A DNA stretch of 64,000 nucleotides from CAIWTU01 sp035686205 (lineage in GTDB: Bacteria > Desulfobacterota > Desulfuromonadia > Geobacterales > Geobacteraceae). The DNA is taken from NCBI GenBank assembly GCA_035686205.1, contig DASRZQ010000119.1:31756-95755 (forward strand), read 5' to 3'. Under the pieces are notes generated by a model that did not search any database, was not told where the DNA came from, and was given only the letters and a program-made list of their open reading frames with translations. The translations under genes were made by a program, and so were the position numbers. Of the stretch, positions 51,687 to 61,305 are shown in pieces. Each line of letters begins with the position of its first letter. The first letter of the stretch is position 1.

Positions 51687-54269
51687 TTACAGCGTGGCTG
51701 CGATTTTTTCTAGTTCATAGGCCTCAATAACGTCGCCAATTTTGATGTCGTTATAATTTTCAATTGATATTCCGCATTCATAACCCGCGGTAACCTCTTT
51801 GACATCATCCTTGAAACGTCGCAGGCTTGCCATTTTTCCTTCGAAAATTACCACGTTGTCGCGAAGGAGGCGCACAGGCATATTCCTGACCATCTTTCCG
51901 TCAAGAACATAACAGCCGGCCACGTTTCCATGCTTTGGAACGGAAAACACTTCGCGAATTTCGGCGTGCCCCAGCTGTTTTTCCCTGAGAGTCGGCTCCA
52001 GCAACCCTTCCATCGCCTTTTTAATGTCGTCCACGGCGTCATAAATTATGTTATAAAGCCTGATGTCTACCCCTTCTTTTTCCGCCAGTGATTGGGCTTT
52101 AACCTCCGGGCGGACATTGAAACCGAGAACGATGGCGTTGCTTGCAGCCGCAAGGTTTATGTCGGTTTCAGTAATGGCGCCGACCGAGGCATGAATCACC
52201 ACAAGTCTTATTGCGTCGGTGGACAGTTTTCGCATCGACTCGCTTATTGCCTCAACGGACCCCTGGACGTCTCCCTTGATAACAACGTTGAGCTCTTTAA
52301 CTTCGCCTTTTTGAATTTTTTCATATAACTGTTCAAGAGAGAGCTTGCTTGTCTTCGCAAGTTCGGTTTCCCTGATTTTCTGCTGCCGGTACATGGCTAT
52401 TTCCTTAGCCTGTTTTTCATCGGCAAGCACGACAAATGAATCGCCTGCATCGGGTACCCCCGTAAATCCGATAACCTCGACCGGCAACGAAGGTCCCGCA
52501 TCATTTATCTTGGTTCCACGATCGTTGTGCATTGCGCGGACCCTGCCGGAATGAACTCCGGAGACAAAGTAATCCCCGATTTTGAGGTCGCCTTCCTGGA
52601 CAAGGACGGTTGCAACCGGTCCGCGCCCCCTGTCCAGCTTGGCTTCGATAATTGTCCCTCGGGCGAATTTGTCGGGATTGGCCTTCAATTCCATTACATC
52701 GGCCTGCAAAAGGATCATTTCCAGGAGTTCCTCGAGATTTATATGTTTTTTGGCGGAAACTTCCACGAAAATTGTATCGCCGCCCCAATCTTCAGGGACA
52801 AGACCGAACTCTGTAAGCTCCTGTTTGATTTTATCGGGTTTGGCCTCGGGTTTGTCTATTTTGTTTATTGCCACGATTATAGGCACGCCGGCTGCCTTCG
52901 AATGGTTTATCGCCTCCCGAGTCTGCGGCATTACGCCGTCGTCCGCGGCAACAACCAGTATGACGATATCCGTGACCTTGGCTCCCCTTGCACGCATCGC
53001 GGTAAACGCGGCATGCCCGGGAGTATCGAGAAAGGTTATCTTTCTACCTTTGAGTTCTACGGCATAGGCGCCGATGTGTTGCGTTATCCCGCCCGCTTCC
53101 CCGGCGATTACGTTGGTTTCGCGGATGGCATCAAGAAGTGAAGTTTTGCCGTGGTCAACATGGCCCATTATTGTAACTACGGGAGGTCGTTTTTGCAGTT
53201 TTTCGGGAGTATCGGGCTCGGCTTCGAGCATTTCGTCGACGTCCACGGCCACGTTTTCAATCTCGTATCCGAAATCACCCGCAACAATACTTGCGGTATC
53301 GAAATCCATCGGGTGATTTATGGTCGCCATAAATCCCATTTTCATCAGGGCGCGGATCAGGTCGTTGGCCTTGATGCCCATGCGTTTCGCCAACTCTCCG
53401 ACGGTAATGCTTTCCGAAATTTTTATTATGCGTTTTATCGCCTTTGGAACCGTAATTTCGGTCTTCTTGCCTACCGGCTCTTTTTCCCTTTTCTTTCCTT
53501 TTGCCGCACGGGGAGCGGGCTCAAATACCCTTTCCCTCTTTTCAATAATCTCAAGCTTTTTCATCCCCTCTTTTTTCTTTCCGACAAAACCGCCTTTTTT
53601 GGCTGTCCTTTCCGGTTCCTCGGCAGGGGTTTCTTTTCCTTTTTTCCCTTTTTTGCGTTCTTCCGCACCCGGAGCTTCTTCAGGAACAAACGTTACAGGT
53701 CTTTCTTCTTCTTTTGCCTTAATTGGCTTGATTTGCTGGCGTTCAACGGTTTTTACGACCGGTTTGGCCTGAGGTATCTCAACTCTGCCAAGTATTTTCG
53801 CCCGCGGCGCAGTCTCTTTTCCTTGTTCCGGTGCTTTAGCGGCGACAGCACCCGCATCCGGAACCGGCTTCTGCGCAGCTTCTTCTTTTGCAGGAATGTG
53901 AACCTCTTCCGGAGTTTTCTCCTTTACCACCACTTCGGCTGCTTCCGTTGCAGGTTCAATTTTCTTTGCAGCTTCCCGGACTTCTTCGGCGGCAAGTTCT
54001 TTTACCGGCTCAGCAGGAACTTCCTGCTGGGCAGCAACGGGCTCCTCGACAACTTTCGGACGCCGGCGAATCAGCGTCGGCTTGACCCGGACCTCTTCCT
54101 GGGAGAGTTCTTTCACCGCTACCGGTTCAGAAAATTTTTTGACGACATCATCATCCAGCACGGCCATGTGGGTTTTAACTTCAATACCGATGTTTTTTAA
54201 TCTGGCAATCATTTCCTTATTATCAACGCCAAGTTTTTGAGCCAGTTCATACACACGGGTTTTATTCAT
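51687..54269 (-). CDS. infB: Translation initiation factor IF-2
   Basis: An 860-residue IF-2: an N-terminal IF2_N domain (MNKTRVYELAQKLGVDNKEM), a long Glu/Lys/Ala/Pro-rich linker (about 55-275), a second IF2_N (ESITVGELAKRMGIKANDLI), a G domain with GHVDHGKTSLLD (about 368), DTPGHAAF and NKIDKP, and the C-terminal domains that bind fMet-tRNA. Its ATG directly follows the ylxR/L7Ae stop with no spacer. It is part of the nusA-infB operon. Confidence 0.97.
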   Translation of the reverse strand: MNKTRVYELAQKLGVDNKEMIARLKNIGIEVKTHMAVLDDDVVKKFSEPVAVKELSQEEVRVKPTLIRRRPKVVEEPVAAQQEVPAEPVKELAAEEVREAAKKIEPATEAAEVVVKEKTPEEVHIPAKEEAAQKPVPDAGAVAAKAPEQGKETAPRAKILGRVEIPQAKPVVKTVERQQIKPIKAKEEERPVTFVPEEAPGAEERKKGKKGKETPAEEPERTAKKGGFVGKKKEGMKKLEIIEKRERVFEPAPRAAKGKKREKEPVGKKTEITVPKAIKRIIKISESITVGELAKRMGIKANDLIRALMKMGFMATINHPMDFDTASIVAGDFGYEIENVAVDVDEMLEAEPDTPEKLQKRPPVVTIMGHVDHGKTSLLDAIRETNVIAGEAGGITQHIGAYAVELKGRKITFLDTPGHAAFTAMRARGAKVTDIVILVVAADDGVMPQTREAINHSKAAGVPIIVAINKIDKPEAKPDKIKQELTEFGLVPEDWGGDTIFVEVSAKKHINLEELLEMILLQADVMELKANPDKFARGTIIEAKLDRGRGPVATVLVQEGDLKIGDYFVSGVHSGRVRAMHNDRGTKINDAGPSLPVEVIGFTGVPDAGDSFVVLADEKQAKEIAMYRQQKIRETELAKTSKLSLEQLYEKIQKGEVKELNVVIKGDVQGSVEAISESMRKLSTDAIRLVVIHASVGAITETDINLAAASNAIVLGFNVRPEVKAQSLAEKEGVDIRLYNIIYDAVDDIKKAMEGLLEPTLREKQLGHAEIREVFSVPKHGNVAGCYVLDGKMVRNMPVRLLRDNVVIFEGKMASLRRFKDDVKEVTAGYECGISIENYNDIKIGDVIEAYELEKIAATL

Positions 54270-54866
54270 CTACTGCGCACCTCCCCCAACGAAGTTCCTG
54301 TATCTTTCAATCTCCCTTTTCAATGCCGAAACGAATCCGTGCCCTTCCACGGCAACAACACTCCTCAGACTTTTGCCGATGAGTGCGCCAACCCGCTCCT
54401 TGTCAAATAAGGAAAAATGTTGCACCCCTGATTTTTCCGCCAGCGCAGCGACTTTTTGCCTGATTTCACCGGAAATATCAGTCGAAAACAATATCAATCT
54501 CTCTTGTTGTTTCTTTTTTAAAACCTGCGTCACCATGTCACTTCCGGAAATAATCCTGCCGGCTTTATTTGCAAGCGCGACATATGAAGCAATTCTCTCT
54601 TCCATCATGGAGACGATCAGCCCGTATAGCTCTTCCACGGATACATTCTTGACTTCACTTTTTAAAGCCCTGCCGAACTGTTTCTTTGTAACGGCATTCC
54701 TGATACATTCCATATTGAGGCAGGTGTAAGCTCCACGCCCCGGAAGCTTGGACATCAGATCAGGTACGGCGACTCCGTCAGGTGAAAGTACAAAGCGCAA
54801 CAGATCGTCTTTATTTTTCACGGCCTTGCAGCCGATACAACTTCTCTTAGGCTCTTCTTTGGCCAT
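54270..54866 (-). CDS. YlxR (DUF448) fused to an L7Ae-type domain
   Basis: A 198-residue protein from ATG 54866. The first 85 residues are YlxR-like with RSCIGCKAVKNKDDLLRFV and GRGAYTCLNMECI; the last 110 resemble L7Ae/YlxQ (IASYVALANKAGRIISGSDMVTQVLKK; VGALIGKSLRSVVAVEG). These are separate genes in Firmicutes. Both are RNA-binding or nucleoid-associated. It starts 4 bases after the nusA stop. The upstream in-frame extension within nusA is not used. Confidence 0.87.
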   Translation of the reverse strand: MAKEEPKRSCIGCKAVKNKDDLLRFVLSPDGVAVPDLMSKLPGRGAYTCLNMECIRNAVTKKQFGRALKSEVKNVSVEELYGLIVSMMEERIASYVALANKAGRIISGSDMVTQVLKKKQQERLILFSTDISGEIRQKVAALAEKSGVQHFSLFDKERVGALIGKSLRSVVAVEGHGFVSALKREIERYRNFVGGGAQ

Positions 54867-54870
54867 AATT

Positions 54871-56034
54871 TTATTCAGTCTCGGCTTCCACGGCCTCAAC
54901 TCCAATTTCCGTGTTTTCGGATTCCTGGACCTCTTCCGTCAAGGATTCCTGGTCCAGTGTGCCGTCAAACGAGGCAAACTGCATCATTTCCTCGCCCGCG
55001 GCCTTTGATTCGCTCTTTATATCAGTTTTCCAACCGGTCAGACGGGCAGCCAGCCTCACGTTCTGCCCGCGCTTTCCTATGGCCAGAGAGAGCTGGTCAT
55101 CTGAAACGATGATTTCCATGGAACGCGATTCCTCGTCAATGTAAACCTTTGATACAACGGCAGGCGCAAGGGCATTGCAAGCAAATCGCGCAATATCTTC
55201 GGACCAGGGGATTATGTCTATTTTTTCGCCGCGCAGCTCGGATACGACATTTTGCACCCGCGAACCGCGCATACCCACGCAAGCTCCCACTGGATCGACA
55301 CTGGAGTCGCGAGAATATACGGCTATCTTTGAACGGCTGCCTGGATCCCTTACAACCCCTTTTATCTCGACGATTGATTCGGATATTTCCGGAACCTCCG
55401 CCTCAAACAGCTTTGCGAGAAGAGTCGGACTCGTTCTTGACAGCAGGATCTGCGGACCTTTAGACGTCAGGCGAATGTCACTAATTAACGCCTTTATTCT
55501 GTCTCCCTGCCTATAGACTTCCCGGGGAGCCTGTTCATTATGCGGCAGTATGGCTTCCGACCTTCCCAGGTCGACAATTATGTCTCCCCGCTCAAAGCGT
55601 CGCACGATACCGTTCACAAGCTCTCCCTTGCGGTCCTTGAATTCTTCGTATATAGTTTCGCGCTCAGCCTCGCGCACTTTCTGGATTATCACCTGCTTCG
55701 CTGTCTGGGCCGCGATCCGCGTAAAATCGCTGGCATCTATCTTCATGCCAAGAGAATCACCGATCTCCACATCAGGGTCCACTTCCTTCGCCTCTTCAAG
55801 ATCGATCTCTTTGTATGAGTCTTGCACTTCGTCAACCACGGTGACGAATTCGAACAGCTCAACCTCACCTATTTCTTCATTGTAATGCGCCTCAAGATCG
55901 CGAGTATTACGATATTTCTTGTTTGCTGCGGAAAGAACGGCCTGCTCAAGAGCATCGAGTATTATCCTCTTGTCGATGCCTTTTTCTTTCACTATCTGAT
56001 CTATCGTATGTTTGAGGTTAAAGGTCGTTTCCAC
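54871..56034 (-). CDS. nusA: Transcription termination/antitermination factor NusA
   Basis: A 387-residue NusA: N-terminal RNA-polymerase-binding domain (about 1-125), S1 domain (GELVNGIVRRFERGDIIVDLGRSEAILPHNEQ), and two KH domains (VGACVGMRGSRVQNVVSELRGEKID and SLAIGKRGQNVRLAARLTGW). The short acidic tail replaces the acidic repeats of E. coli NusA. It modulates pausing and termination. It lies between rimP and the ylxR/L7Ae gene. Confidence 0.96.
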   Translation of the reverse strand: METTFNLKHTIDQIVKEKGIDKRIILDALEQAVLSAANKKYRNTRDLEAHYNEEIGEVELFEFVTVVDEVQDSYKEIDLEEAKEVDPDVEIGDSLGMKIDASDFTRIAAQTAKQVIIQKVREAERETIYEEFKDRKGELVNGIVRRFERGDIIVDLGRSEAILPHNEQAPREVYRQGDRIKALISDIRLTSKGPQILLSRTSPTLLAKLFEAEVPEISESIVEIKGVVRDPGSRSKIAVYSRDSSVDPVGACVGMRGSRVQNVVSELRGEKIDIIPWSEDIARFACNALAPAVVSKVYIDEESRSMEIIVSDDQLSLAIGKRGQNVRLAARLTGWKTDIKSESKAAGEEMMQFASFDGTLDQESLTEEVQESENTEIGVEAVEAETE

Positions 56035-56120
56035 ACCTATATCTCCTTAATCCGTCATTTTGTTTGTATCAGCATTTTTATCAGTTTTGGACTCCAACGC
56101 AGAGGCTCATGTGTTGTTTT

Positions 56121-56600
56121 CTAAAATTCAAACTCCAGATTTGCCTTCGCAACCTTATCCAGGGGGATTTCGGCGTTCTGTCCTTCCAGAAGCCGTATGG
56201 TCACGACACCTTCCCTGATACCCGTCAGCTCGCCGAGAAAAGTCTTTCGTTTGTTCCCGGCCTCGTCCGCCAGCAGTTCAAAAGTTTTTATTTTAACAAG
56301 CCTTCCGATATAGCGTAAATAATCCGACTCCTTTTTCAACGGGCGATTCAGACCCGGCGAAGACACCTCCAGAACATATTTCCCCGGTATCATGTCTTCG
56401 ACATCAAGAATAGCGGACAATTCCCGGCTGACTTCTGCACAATCATCCAGAGTTACCCCGCCGGCCTTGTCTATGTAAAATCGAAGGACCATCTGCCGCC
56501 CTTCCCTTTTGTACTCTATGTCCACAAGGTCCATGCCCAGGGAAGAGAGTATCCTGTCCGCAATATCTTTAATTTTTTCCGATGGAACCTGTCGCGTCAT
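56121..56600 (-). CDS. rimP: Ribosome maturation factor RimP
   Basis: A protein of about 159 residues with the RimP blocks VDIEYKREGRQMVLRFYIDK, GGVTLDDCAEVSRELSAILDVEDMIPGKYVLEVSSPGLNRPLKKESDY and a C-terminal Sm-like domain. It is needed for 30S assembly. Upstream in-frame ATGs at 56609 and 56621 run into the terminator-like hairpin, so 56600 is preferred. It is the first gene of the rimP-nusA-infB operon. Confidence 0.93.
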   Translation of the reverse strand: MTRQVPSEKIKDIADRILSSLGMDLVDIEYKREGRQMVLRFYIDKAGGVTLDDCAEVSRELSAILDVEDMIPGKYVLEVSSPGLNRPLKKESDYLRYIGRLVKIKTFELLADEAGNKRKTFLGELTGIREGVVTIRLLEGQNAEIPLDKVAKANLEFEF

Positions 56601-56614
56601 AAACTGCATCCAGA

Positions 56615-56649
56615 AAAACAAAAAAGCGAGCCGGAAGAGCTCACTTTTT
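56615..56649 (-). terminator. Terminator/attenuator in the rimP leader
   Basis: An 11-bp stem, AAAAAGCGAGC (56621-56631) with GCTCACTTTTT (56639-56649, one wobble) and a 7-base loop, followed on the minus strand by a T-rich stretch. It lies directly before rimP, so it would interrupt the operon's own transcript: a leader attenuator, or the terminator of an unseen upstream transcript. Confidence 0.7.
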
Positions 56650-57081
56650 AGTGAACATTAAATTAAACTCTTCTTAGCACGTATATTGCATAAATGCAAG
56701 TGTTTTTTTAGTTTTTTAGTGATTTATTTTCCAAAATAACAAGACAGAAGAAAGCCGTATTAAACACTTATTATGTATTGTATTAATACAATTTTATTTT
56801 GACCTGATTTTAGCCGAGTATTTATTTCTTGGACAAGATTTCCAACGGGACTTAACATTTAATGTTATGTCATTCGGCTTAAAAAATCTGCAGAAAATCT
56901 CCTCTAAGAAATAGTGTATTACATTTCGGTAATCCGCTTGAAAAAAATATTAAATATTTCAGGTCTCATGCCGAATAGAAGAACAAATAACCGATTTGCT
57001 TCCGACATGAATGACATTAATAACATATGAAAAAAACAAAAGAAGCTGTTTTAATAAATCAATGATAAGGAGGCCTGAAAA
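56650..57081. promoter_or_regulatory. Divergent rimP/cheW control region with two palindromes
   Basis: This AT-rich region contains TTGCAT-AA-ATGCAA (56686-56699) and a perfect 16-base palindrome ATTGTATTAATACAAT (56777-56792), both possible operators. On the minus strand, TTGCAT followed 17 bases later by TAAGAA is a weak promoter candidate for rimP. The sigma28-like promoter of cheW is listed separately. No RNA gene or open frame was recognised. Confidence 0.45.
56951..56977 (+). promoter_or_regulatory. Sigma28 (FliA)-like promoter of the che operon
   Basis: TAAATATT (56951-56958), an 11-base spacer and GCCGAATA (56970-56977), against the consensus TAAAGTTT-N11-GCCGATAA: 6 of 8 in each half with exact spacing. 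It lies about 105 bases upstream of cheW. Confidence 0.5.
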
Positions 57082-57579
57082 ATGTCAACAACCCTGCCGA
57101 TGAAAATCGATAACTCCAACTCCGAACTGATCCAGCTGGTAAGCTTCAACCTAGACCAGGAGGAATATGGTGTCGATGTGCTGAAGGTAAGAGAAATAAT
57201 ACGTATGCCGAACGTAACTCGAGTGCCGAATACGCCTCTTTATGTCGAGGGTGTGATAAACCTGAGGGGAAAAGTTATCCCGATAATTTCAATGCGCAAG
57301 AAATTTTCCCTTTGCGATAAAGATAACGATAAGCAAACCAGAATTATGGTTATGGACATGGACGGTGAACTCATGGGGTTTATCGTCGATTCCGTTTCTG
57401 AAGTAATTCGCATATCGGAGACGGAAATCCAGCCTCCTCCCCCGGTCGTAAACGGAGGGGTTGACCAGATCTGTCTGTCGGGTGTTATCAACAGGGATGA
57501 CCGGCTTCTTGTACTGCTGGAACTTGAAAAGGCATTTTCTCTGGAAGAGCGCAGTTCCTTAACCGGGGCATTTGTTTAA
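57082..57579 (+). CDS. cheW: Chemotaxis coupling protein CheW
   Basis: A 165-residue CheW: VSFNLDQEEYGVDVLKVREIIRMPNVTRVPNTPLYVEGVINLRGKVIPII, then GFIVDSVSEVIRI and a C-terminal NRDDRLLVLLELEKAFS. It couples receptors to CheA. AGGAGG lies 9 bases before the ATG. First gene of the che operon; no receptor gene or cheY is in the window. Confidence 0.96.
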   Translation: MSTTLPMKIDNSNSELIQLVSFNLDQEEYGVDVLKVREIIRMPNVTRVPNTPLYVEGVINLRGKVIPIISMRKKFSLCDKDNDKQTRIMVMDMDGELMGFIVDSVSEVIRISETEIQPPPPVVNGGVDQICLSGVINRDDRLLVLLELEKAFSLEERSSLTGAFV

Positions 57580-57681
57580 CTTGGTATCAGATGCAGGATA
57601 TTTCACAAGCTTCCGGCCTCGGTTCGCCGGCGGCCTTACAACTAATAAACGAGCGGCCAGCCGCCGCGCAGGAGCATCAAG

Positions 57682-59493
57682 ATGGCAATAGAATGCGAAG
57701 ACCAGGAACTCCTGGAAGGTTTTTTGACGGAGACGACCGAACTTCTTGAAAAAATGGACGATGACCTGGTTGCATTGGAAAAAACACCGGGCGACATGGA
57801 ACTCCTTAACAGCATTTTCAGGTCAATACACACGGTAAAAGGCGCATCAAGCTTTCTCGGTTTCGAACTGCTGGTAAAAGTTACACACAAAACGGAAGAT
57901 GTGCTCAACCGGCTGAGAAAAGGCGAACTTGCGGTAACTCCTGAAATAATGGATGTAATCCTTGAAGCGGTTGACCTTGTGAAACTCCTCGTCAGCGATA
58001 TTAAAAACGGCGACATTGTCGAACGTGACGTGGACGCTGTCGTTGCGGCACTTTTGCCGTTCCTGAGCGAAAACGCAGGCTGCCGGGCTGAAGCGCCGAC
58101 TCCGGCGTCCGATATTGGAACGCAGCGTCCCGATATGGAAAAAACATCGCAGAGTTGCCCCGAAGATGCTTTGCAACCGGTTGTCGTTGATAATGCCGTC
58201 GGAGTTGAAGTGGCTGTCGAATCGGCCCTTCTAGACAAAGAAGCGGCGTCGGCAAAGGTAATCGTGCCCAAGAATGAGGACTTATCGGACAATACGACGG
58301 TCAGGATCGATGTCAAAAGGCTGGATGACCTTATGAACCAGGTCGGTGAGATGGTCCTCGAACGCAACAGAATGCTGCAGCTGAACAGCGATTATCAGAG
58401 CAACCAGAATATGCCCAATTTCGGCGAAGAAATGGGCAAGCTTGCCAAAAGGATAAATTTCGTCACTTCCGAACTCCAGATGCAGGTCCTGAAAATGCGC
58501 ATGATCCCGGTGGAAAAGGTCTTCAAGAAATTTCCCCGTATTGTCAGGAACCTTTCAAGAGACCTCGGCAAGGATGTAAACCTGGAAATAGTCGGTGAAG
58601 AAACAGAGCTTGACCGGTCAGTAGTTGACGAAATCGGCGACCCGCTAATCCATCTGATCCGCAATGCCCTCGACCACGGCATCGAGATGCCCGAAGAAAG
58701 GACCGCGGCCGGCAAAAACAGAACGGGAACCGTTGTTCTCTCCGCAACCCACGAAGGAAATCACATCATAATCAGCATAAAGGACGACGGGAAAGGGATC
58801 GATGCGGAAAAGCTTTCAAGAAAAGCACTCGAAAAAGGCCTGGTAACGGAAGAACAACTTACCGCCATGTCCCAGAAGGAAATTCTGGATATTATTTTCC
58901 TGCCGGGTTTTTCCACAAAAGAAAAGGCGACCGATCTTTCCGGCCGCGGCGTTGGAATGGATGTCGTCAAAACCAATATCAAAAAGCTGAACGGCCTGAT
59001 CGAAATCAGGACCGACCCAGGCAAAGGTTCCGAATTCATCCTCAAGCTGCCGCTGACCCTGGCGATTATCCAGTCCCTTCTTGTCGAAGTCGAGAGTGAA
59101 ATATATTCCATTCCGCTCTCCGCTGTTCTTGAAACCCTCCGTGTGGACTCCGGTGAGTTTCATCTCATCGGCGGCCAGGAGGTCCTCAAACTCAGGGAAT
59201 CCGTACTTCCGCTCATCCGGCTGAGCAATGTGTTCAACGTCAGCGGCAGTGGCTCCGACAACACGTCCTGCTACGTCGTAGTCGTCGGAATAGCGGAAAA
59301 GAGGTTGGGGCTCGTTGTGACAAGACTTCTCGGACAGCAGGAAGTCGCCATTAAGTCACTGGGGAAATTTCTCGCCAAAGCGCCCGGTATCGCCGGGTCG
59401 ACAATACTCGGAGACGGGCGTGTGGCGCTGATAGTAGATCCCGTCGGACTCCTGGAGAATGATGAAGGAGGCGCGGCGTGCAGAGCGGCCTGA
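57682..59493 (+). CDS. cheA: Chemotaxis histidine kinase CheA
   Basis: A 603-residue CheA: Hpt domain with His50 (FRSIHTVKGASSFLGF), a short variable linker (about 115-205) with no obvious full P2 domain, dimerisation domain (TVRIDVKRLDDLMNQVGEMVLERNRM), ATPase boxes (HLIRNALDHGIE, DDGKGID, GRGVGMDVVKTNI, GKGSEF) and a C-terminal CheW-like domain. Phosphotransfer goes to CheY/CheB-type receivers. GGAG precedes the ATG. Its end overlaps cheR. Confidence 0.95.
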   Translation: MAIECEDQELLEGFLTETTELLEKMDDDLVALEKTPGDMELLNSIFRSIHTVKGASSFLGFELLVKVTHKTEDVLNRLRKGELAVTPEIMDVILEAVDLVKLLVSDIKNGDIVERDVDAVVAALLPFLSENAGCRAEAPTPASDIGTQRPDMEKTSQSCPEDALQPVVVDNAVGVEVAVESALLDKEAASAKVIVPKNEDLSDNTTVRIDVKRLDDLMNQVGEMVLERNRMLQLNSDYQSNQNMPNFGEEMGKLAKRINFVTSELQMQVLKMRMIPVEKVFKKFPRIVRNLSRDLGKDVNLEIVGEETELDRSVVDEIGDPLIHLIRNALDHGIEMPEERTAAGKNRTGTVVLSATHEGNHIIISIKDDGKGIDAEKLSRKALEKGLVTEEQLTAMSQKEILDIIFLPGFSTKEKATDLSGRGVGMDVVKTNIKKLNGLIEIRTDPGKGSEFILKLPLTLAIIQSLLVEVESEIYSIPLSAVLETLRVDSGEFHLIGGQEVLKLRESVLPLIRLSNVFNVSGSGSDNTSCYVVVVGIAEKRLGLVVTRLLGQQEVAIKSLGKFLAKAPGIAGSTILGDGRVALIVDPVGLLENDEGGAACRAA

Positions 59494-60383
59494 GCGGGCT
59501 TTCAAGTCCAGGTGCAGTAAATACCCTCAAATTGCCCGAAGGAAGGTTAATGAAGATTTCCGATAAAGATTTTGAAGTGCTGAGGGACTACATCTACAAT
59601 GTCTGCGGCATGTATTTCAATTCAAACAAGAAATATTTCGTGGAAAGCCGGGTCGCCAAAAGAATGGAAGCAAACGGCATCAAGGCACCGGGGGAATACC
59701 TCAAATTGCTTTCGAACGGAATCAAGGGCTCGGACGAACTGAAAAAGCTGTTGATTGAAGTTACGACTAACGAAACATATTTTTTCCGCAACCCCCCGCA
59801 GTTAAAAGCACTGGAAAACCAGATCCTGCCGGAAATCGTCACCGCAAAAAACAAGATAGGCTTCCGTAAATTGCGTGTATGGAGCGCGGGTTCGTCTTCG
59901 GGTGAAGAAGCATTTACCATGGCAATGGTGTTTCTTGAGAAACGCGATCAGCTTCTCAAGGACTGGATGATTGAAATTGTCGGGACGGATATCAACGAGG
60001 CGGTTCTGGCTCAGGCAAAAGAAGGAATATACAATGCATATTCCGTAAGAAATGTTCCGGATTTTTACAAGAAGAAATACTTCAGGCAGGAATCCCCGGA
60101 GCGTTTTATACTTTCGCCCGAAGTTAAAAAACTCGTTAATTATTCGATGGTAAACCTTTATGACGACAACAAGATGGTTTTTATGAAAACTTTCGACCTT
60201 ATTTTCTGCGCAAACGTTCTGATATATTTTGACCTGGCGTCAAAATCAAAAGTCGTCCAGCACTTTTACAATAACCTGCAACCTTATGGATATTTCTTTG
60301 TCGGACAGTCCGAATCCCTCCACGGGGTCAGCGACAAATTCAGGACAGTCCATTTCCCGGGCGGTTTCGCCTACAAAAAGTAA
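59478..60383 (+). CDS. cheR: Chemotaxis protein methyltransferase CheR
   Basis: A CheR with the helical N-domain (ISDKDFEVLRDYIYNVCGMYF; KKYFVESRVAKRM), TTNETYFFRNPPQ, VWSAGSSSGEEAFTMAM (SAM site) and FDLIFCANVLIYFD. It methylates receptor glutamates. The GTG at 59478 has AAGGAGG 7 bases upstream and overlaps cheA by 16 bases (301 residues); ATG 59550 (277 residues) begins nearer the domain and is the alternative. Confidence 0.94.
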   Translation: MQSGLSGLSSPGAVNTLKLPEGRLMKISDKDFEVLRDYIYNVCGMYFNSNKKYFVESRVAKRMEANGIKAPGEYLKLLSNGIKGSDELKKLLIEVTTNETYFFRNPPQLKALENQILPEIVTAKNKIGFRKLRVWSAGSSSGEEAFTMAMVFLEKRDQLLKDWMIEIVGTDINEAVLAQAKEGIYNAYSVRNVPDFYKKKYFRQESPERFILSPEVKKLVNYSMVNLYDDNKMVFMKTFDLIFCANVLIYFDLASKSKVVQHFYNNLQPYGYFFVGQSESLHGVSDKFRTVHFPGGFAYKK

Positions 60384-60399
60384 GATAATGAGGAACTCG

Positions 60400-61296
60400 A
60401 TGGAAAATACCAAAATGGCAAAAGCGCAGAACCTGATCCGGGGAGTAAACGAACTGCCCACCATACCCGATATCGCCACAAAGGTAATTGATCTGCTTGA
60501 CAACCCGGAAGTGGAACTCGAAGAGCTTGCGGACATGATACTGACCGACCAGGTTATGGCCTCCAGGGTCATCAAGATAGTCAACTCCCCCCTTTTCAGG
60601 CCCATGCACGAAATCAAGTCCATAAAACGGGCTCTGATTTATCTGGGGTTTCGTCACATACGCGAAATTGCCCTCACCTGCTCGATCATCGATGCATTCG
60701 GCTCCAATTCGGGTGTTTTCGACATCAAGACTTTCTGGGAACACTCATTCGGAGTCGGGGTTGTAGCCAAGATAATCGCCCAGCGCGTGCGATATCAGGA
60801 AGTGGAGAAAGCCTACATAGTCGGAGTTGTTCATGATATCGGAGAAGTGTTCCTCAGCTACTATTTCAAGGATGATTTCCAGAAAATAGTCGACAGGCTG
60901 AAGGGAACAACCGGAAGTTTCGTTGAAGCCGAAGAGGAAATTCTCGACACTACCCACTGCGAGGTGGGTCAGTGCCTGGCAAAAAAATGGAATTTCCCTC
61001 CCGAATACTGTGATGTCATCCTTAATCATCATTCCCCCCTCGAAGCCGTCCAGGACCCGACCCTGACAGCGATAATAAACCTCGCCGACCTTTTCTGTTC
61101 GGTAAGGCACCTGGATTACGGCGGAAGGGAGTGGGTCAGCTTCAATCTTGCGGAACAGCCGTCATGGGAAATTCTGAAGGCATATGCGCCGAGCTTCATA
61201 AATCTCGATGTGGAACGGTTCTGCTATGAGCTCGACGACCGGGTCCTTGAGATACAGGACCTTGTCAATTCACTCTTTGAAGGCATGCTACATTAG
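60400..61296 (+). CDS. HDOD-domain protein 1
   Basis: A 298-residue protein with an HDOD domain (LIRGVNELPTIPDIATKVIDLL; ILTDQVMASRVIKIVNSPLF; RALIYLGFRHIREIALTCSI) and a helical HD-like core (VGVVHDIGEVFLSYYF; ILNHHSPLEAVQD; INLADLFCSVRH). HDOD proteins generally act as signalling scaffolds. GAGGAA precedes ATG 60400; ATG 60388 is possible. It lies between cheR and cheB, which argues for a role with this chemosensory system. Confidence 0.88.
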   Translation: MENTKMAKAQNLIRGVNELPTIPDIATKVIDLLDNPEVELEELADMILTDQVMASRVIKIVNSPLFRPMHEIKSIKRALIYLGFRHIREIALTCSIIDAFGSNSGVFDIKTFWEHSFGVGVVAKIIAQRVRYQEVEKAYIVGVVHDIGEVFLSYYFKDDFQKIVDRLKGTTGSFVEAEEEILDTTHCEVGQCLAKKWNFPPEYCDVILNHHSPLEAVQDPTLTAIINLADLFCSVRHLDYGGREWVSFNLAEQPSWEILKAYAPSFINLDVERFCYELDDRVLEIQDLVNSLFEGMLH

Positions 61297-61305
61297 CGAG
61301 GTTTT

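Noticed and set aside
53151..54200. 349-residue plus-strand Phe-rich frame opposite infB
   Set aside because: Mirror of the Glu/Lys-rich IF-2 linker; composition artefact.
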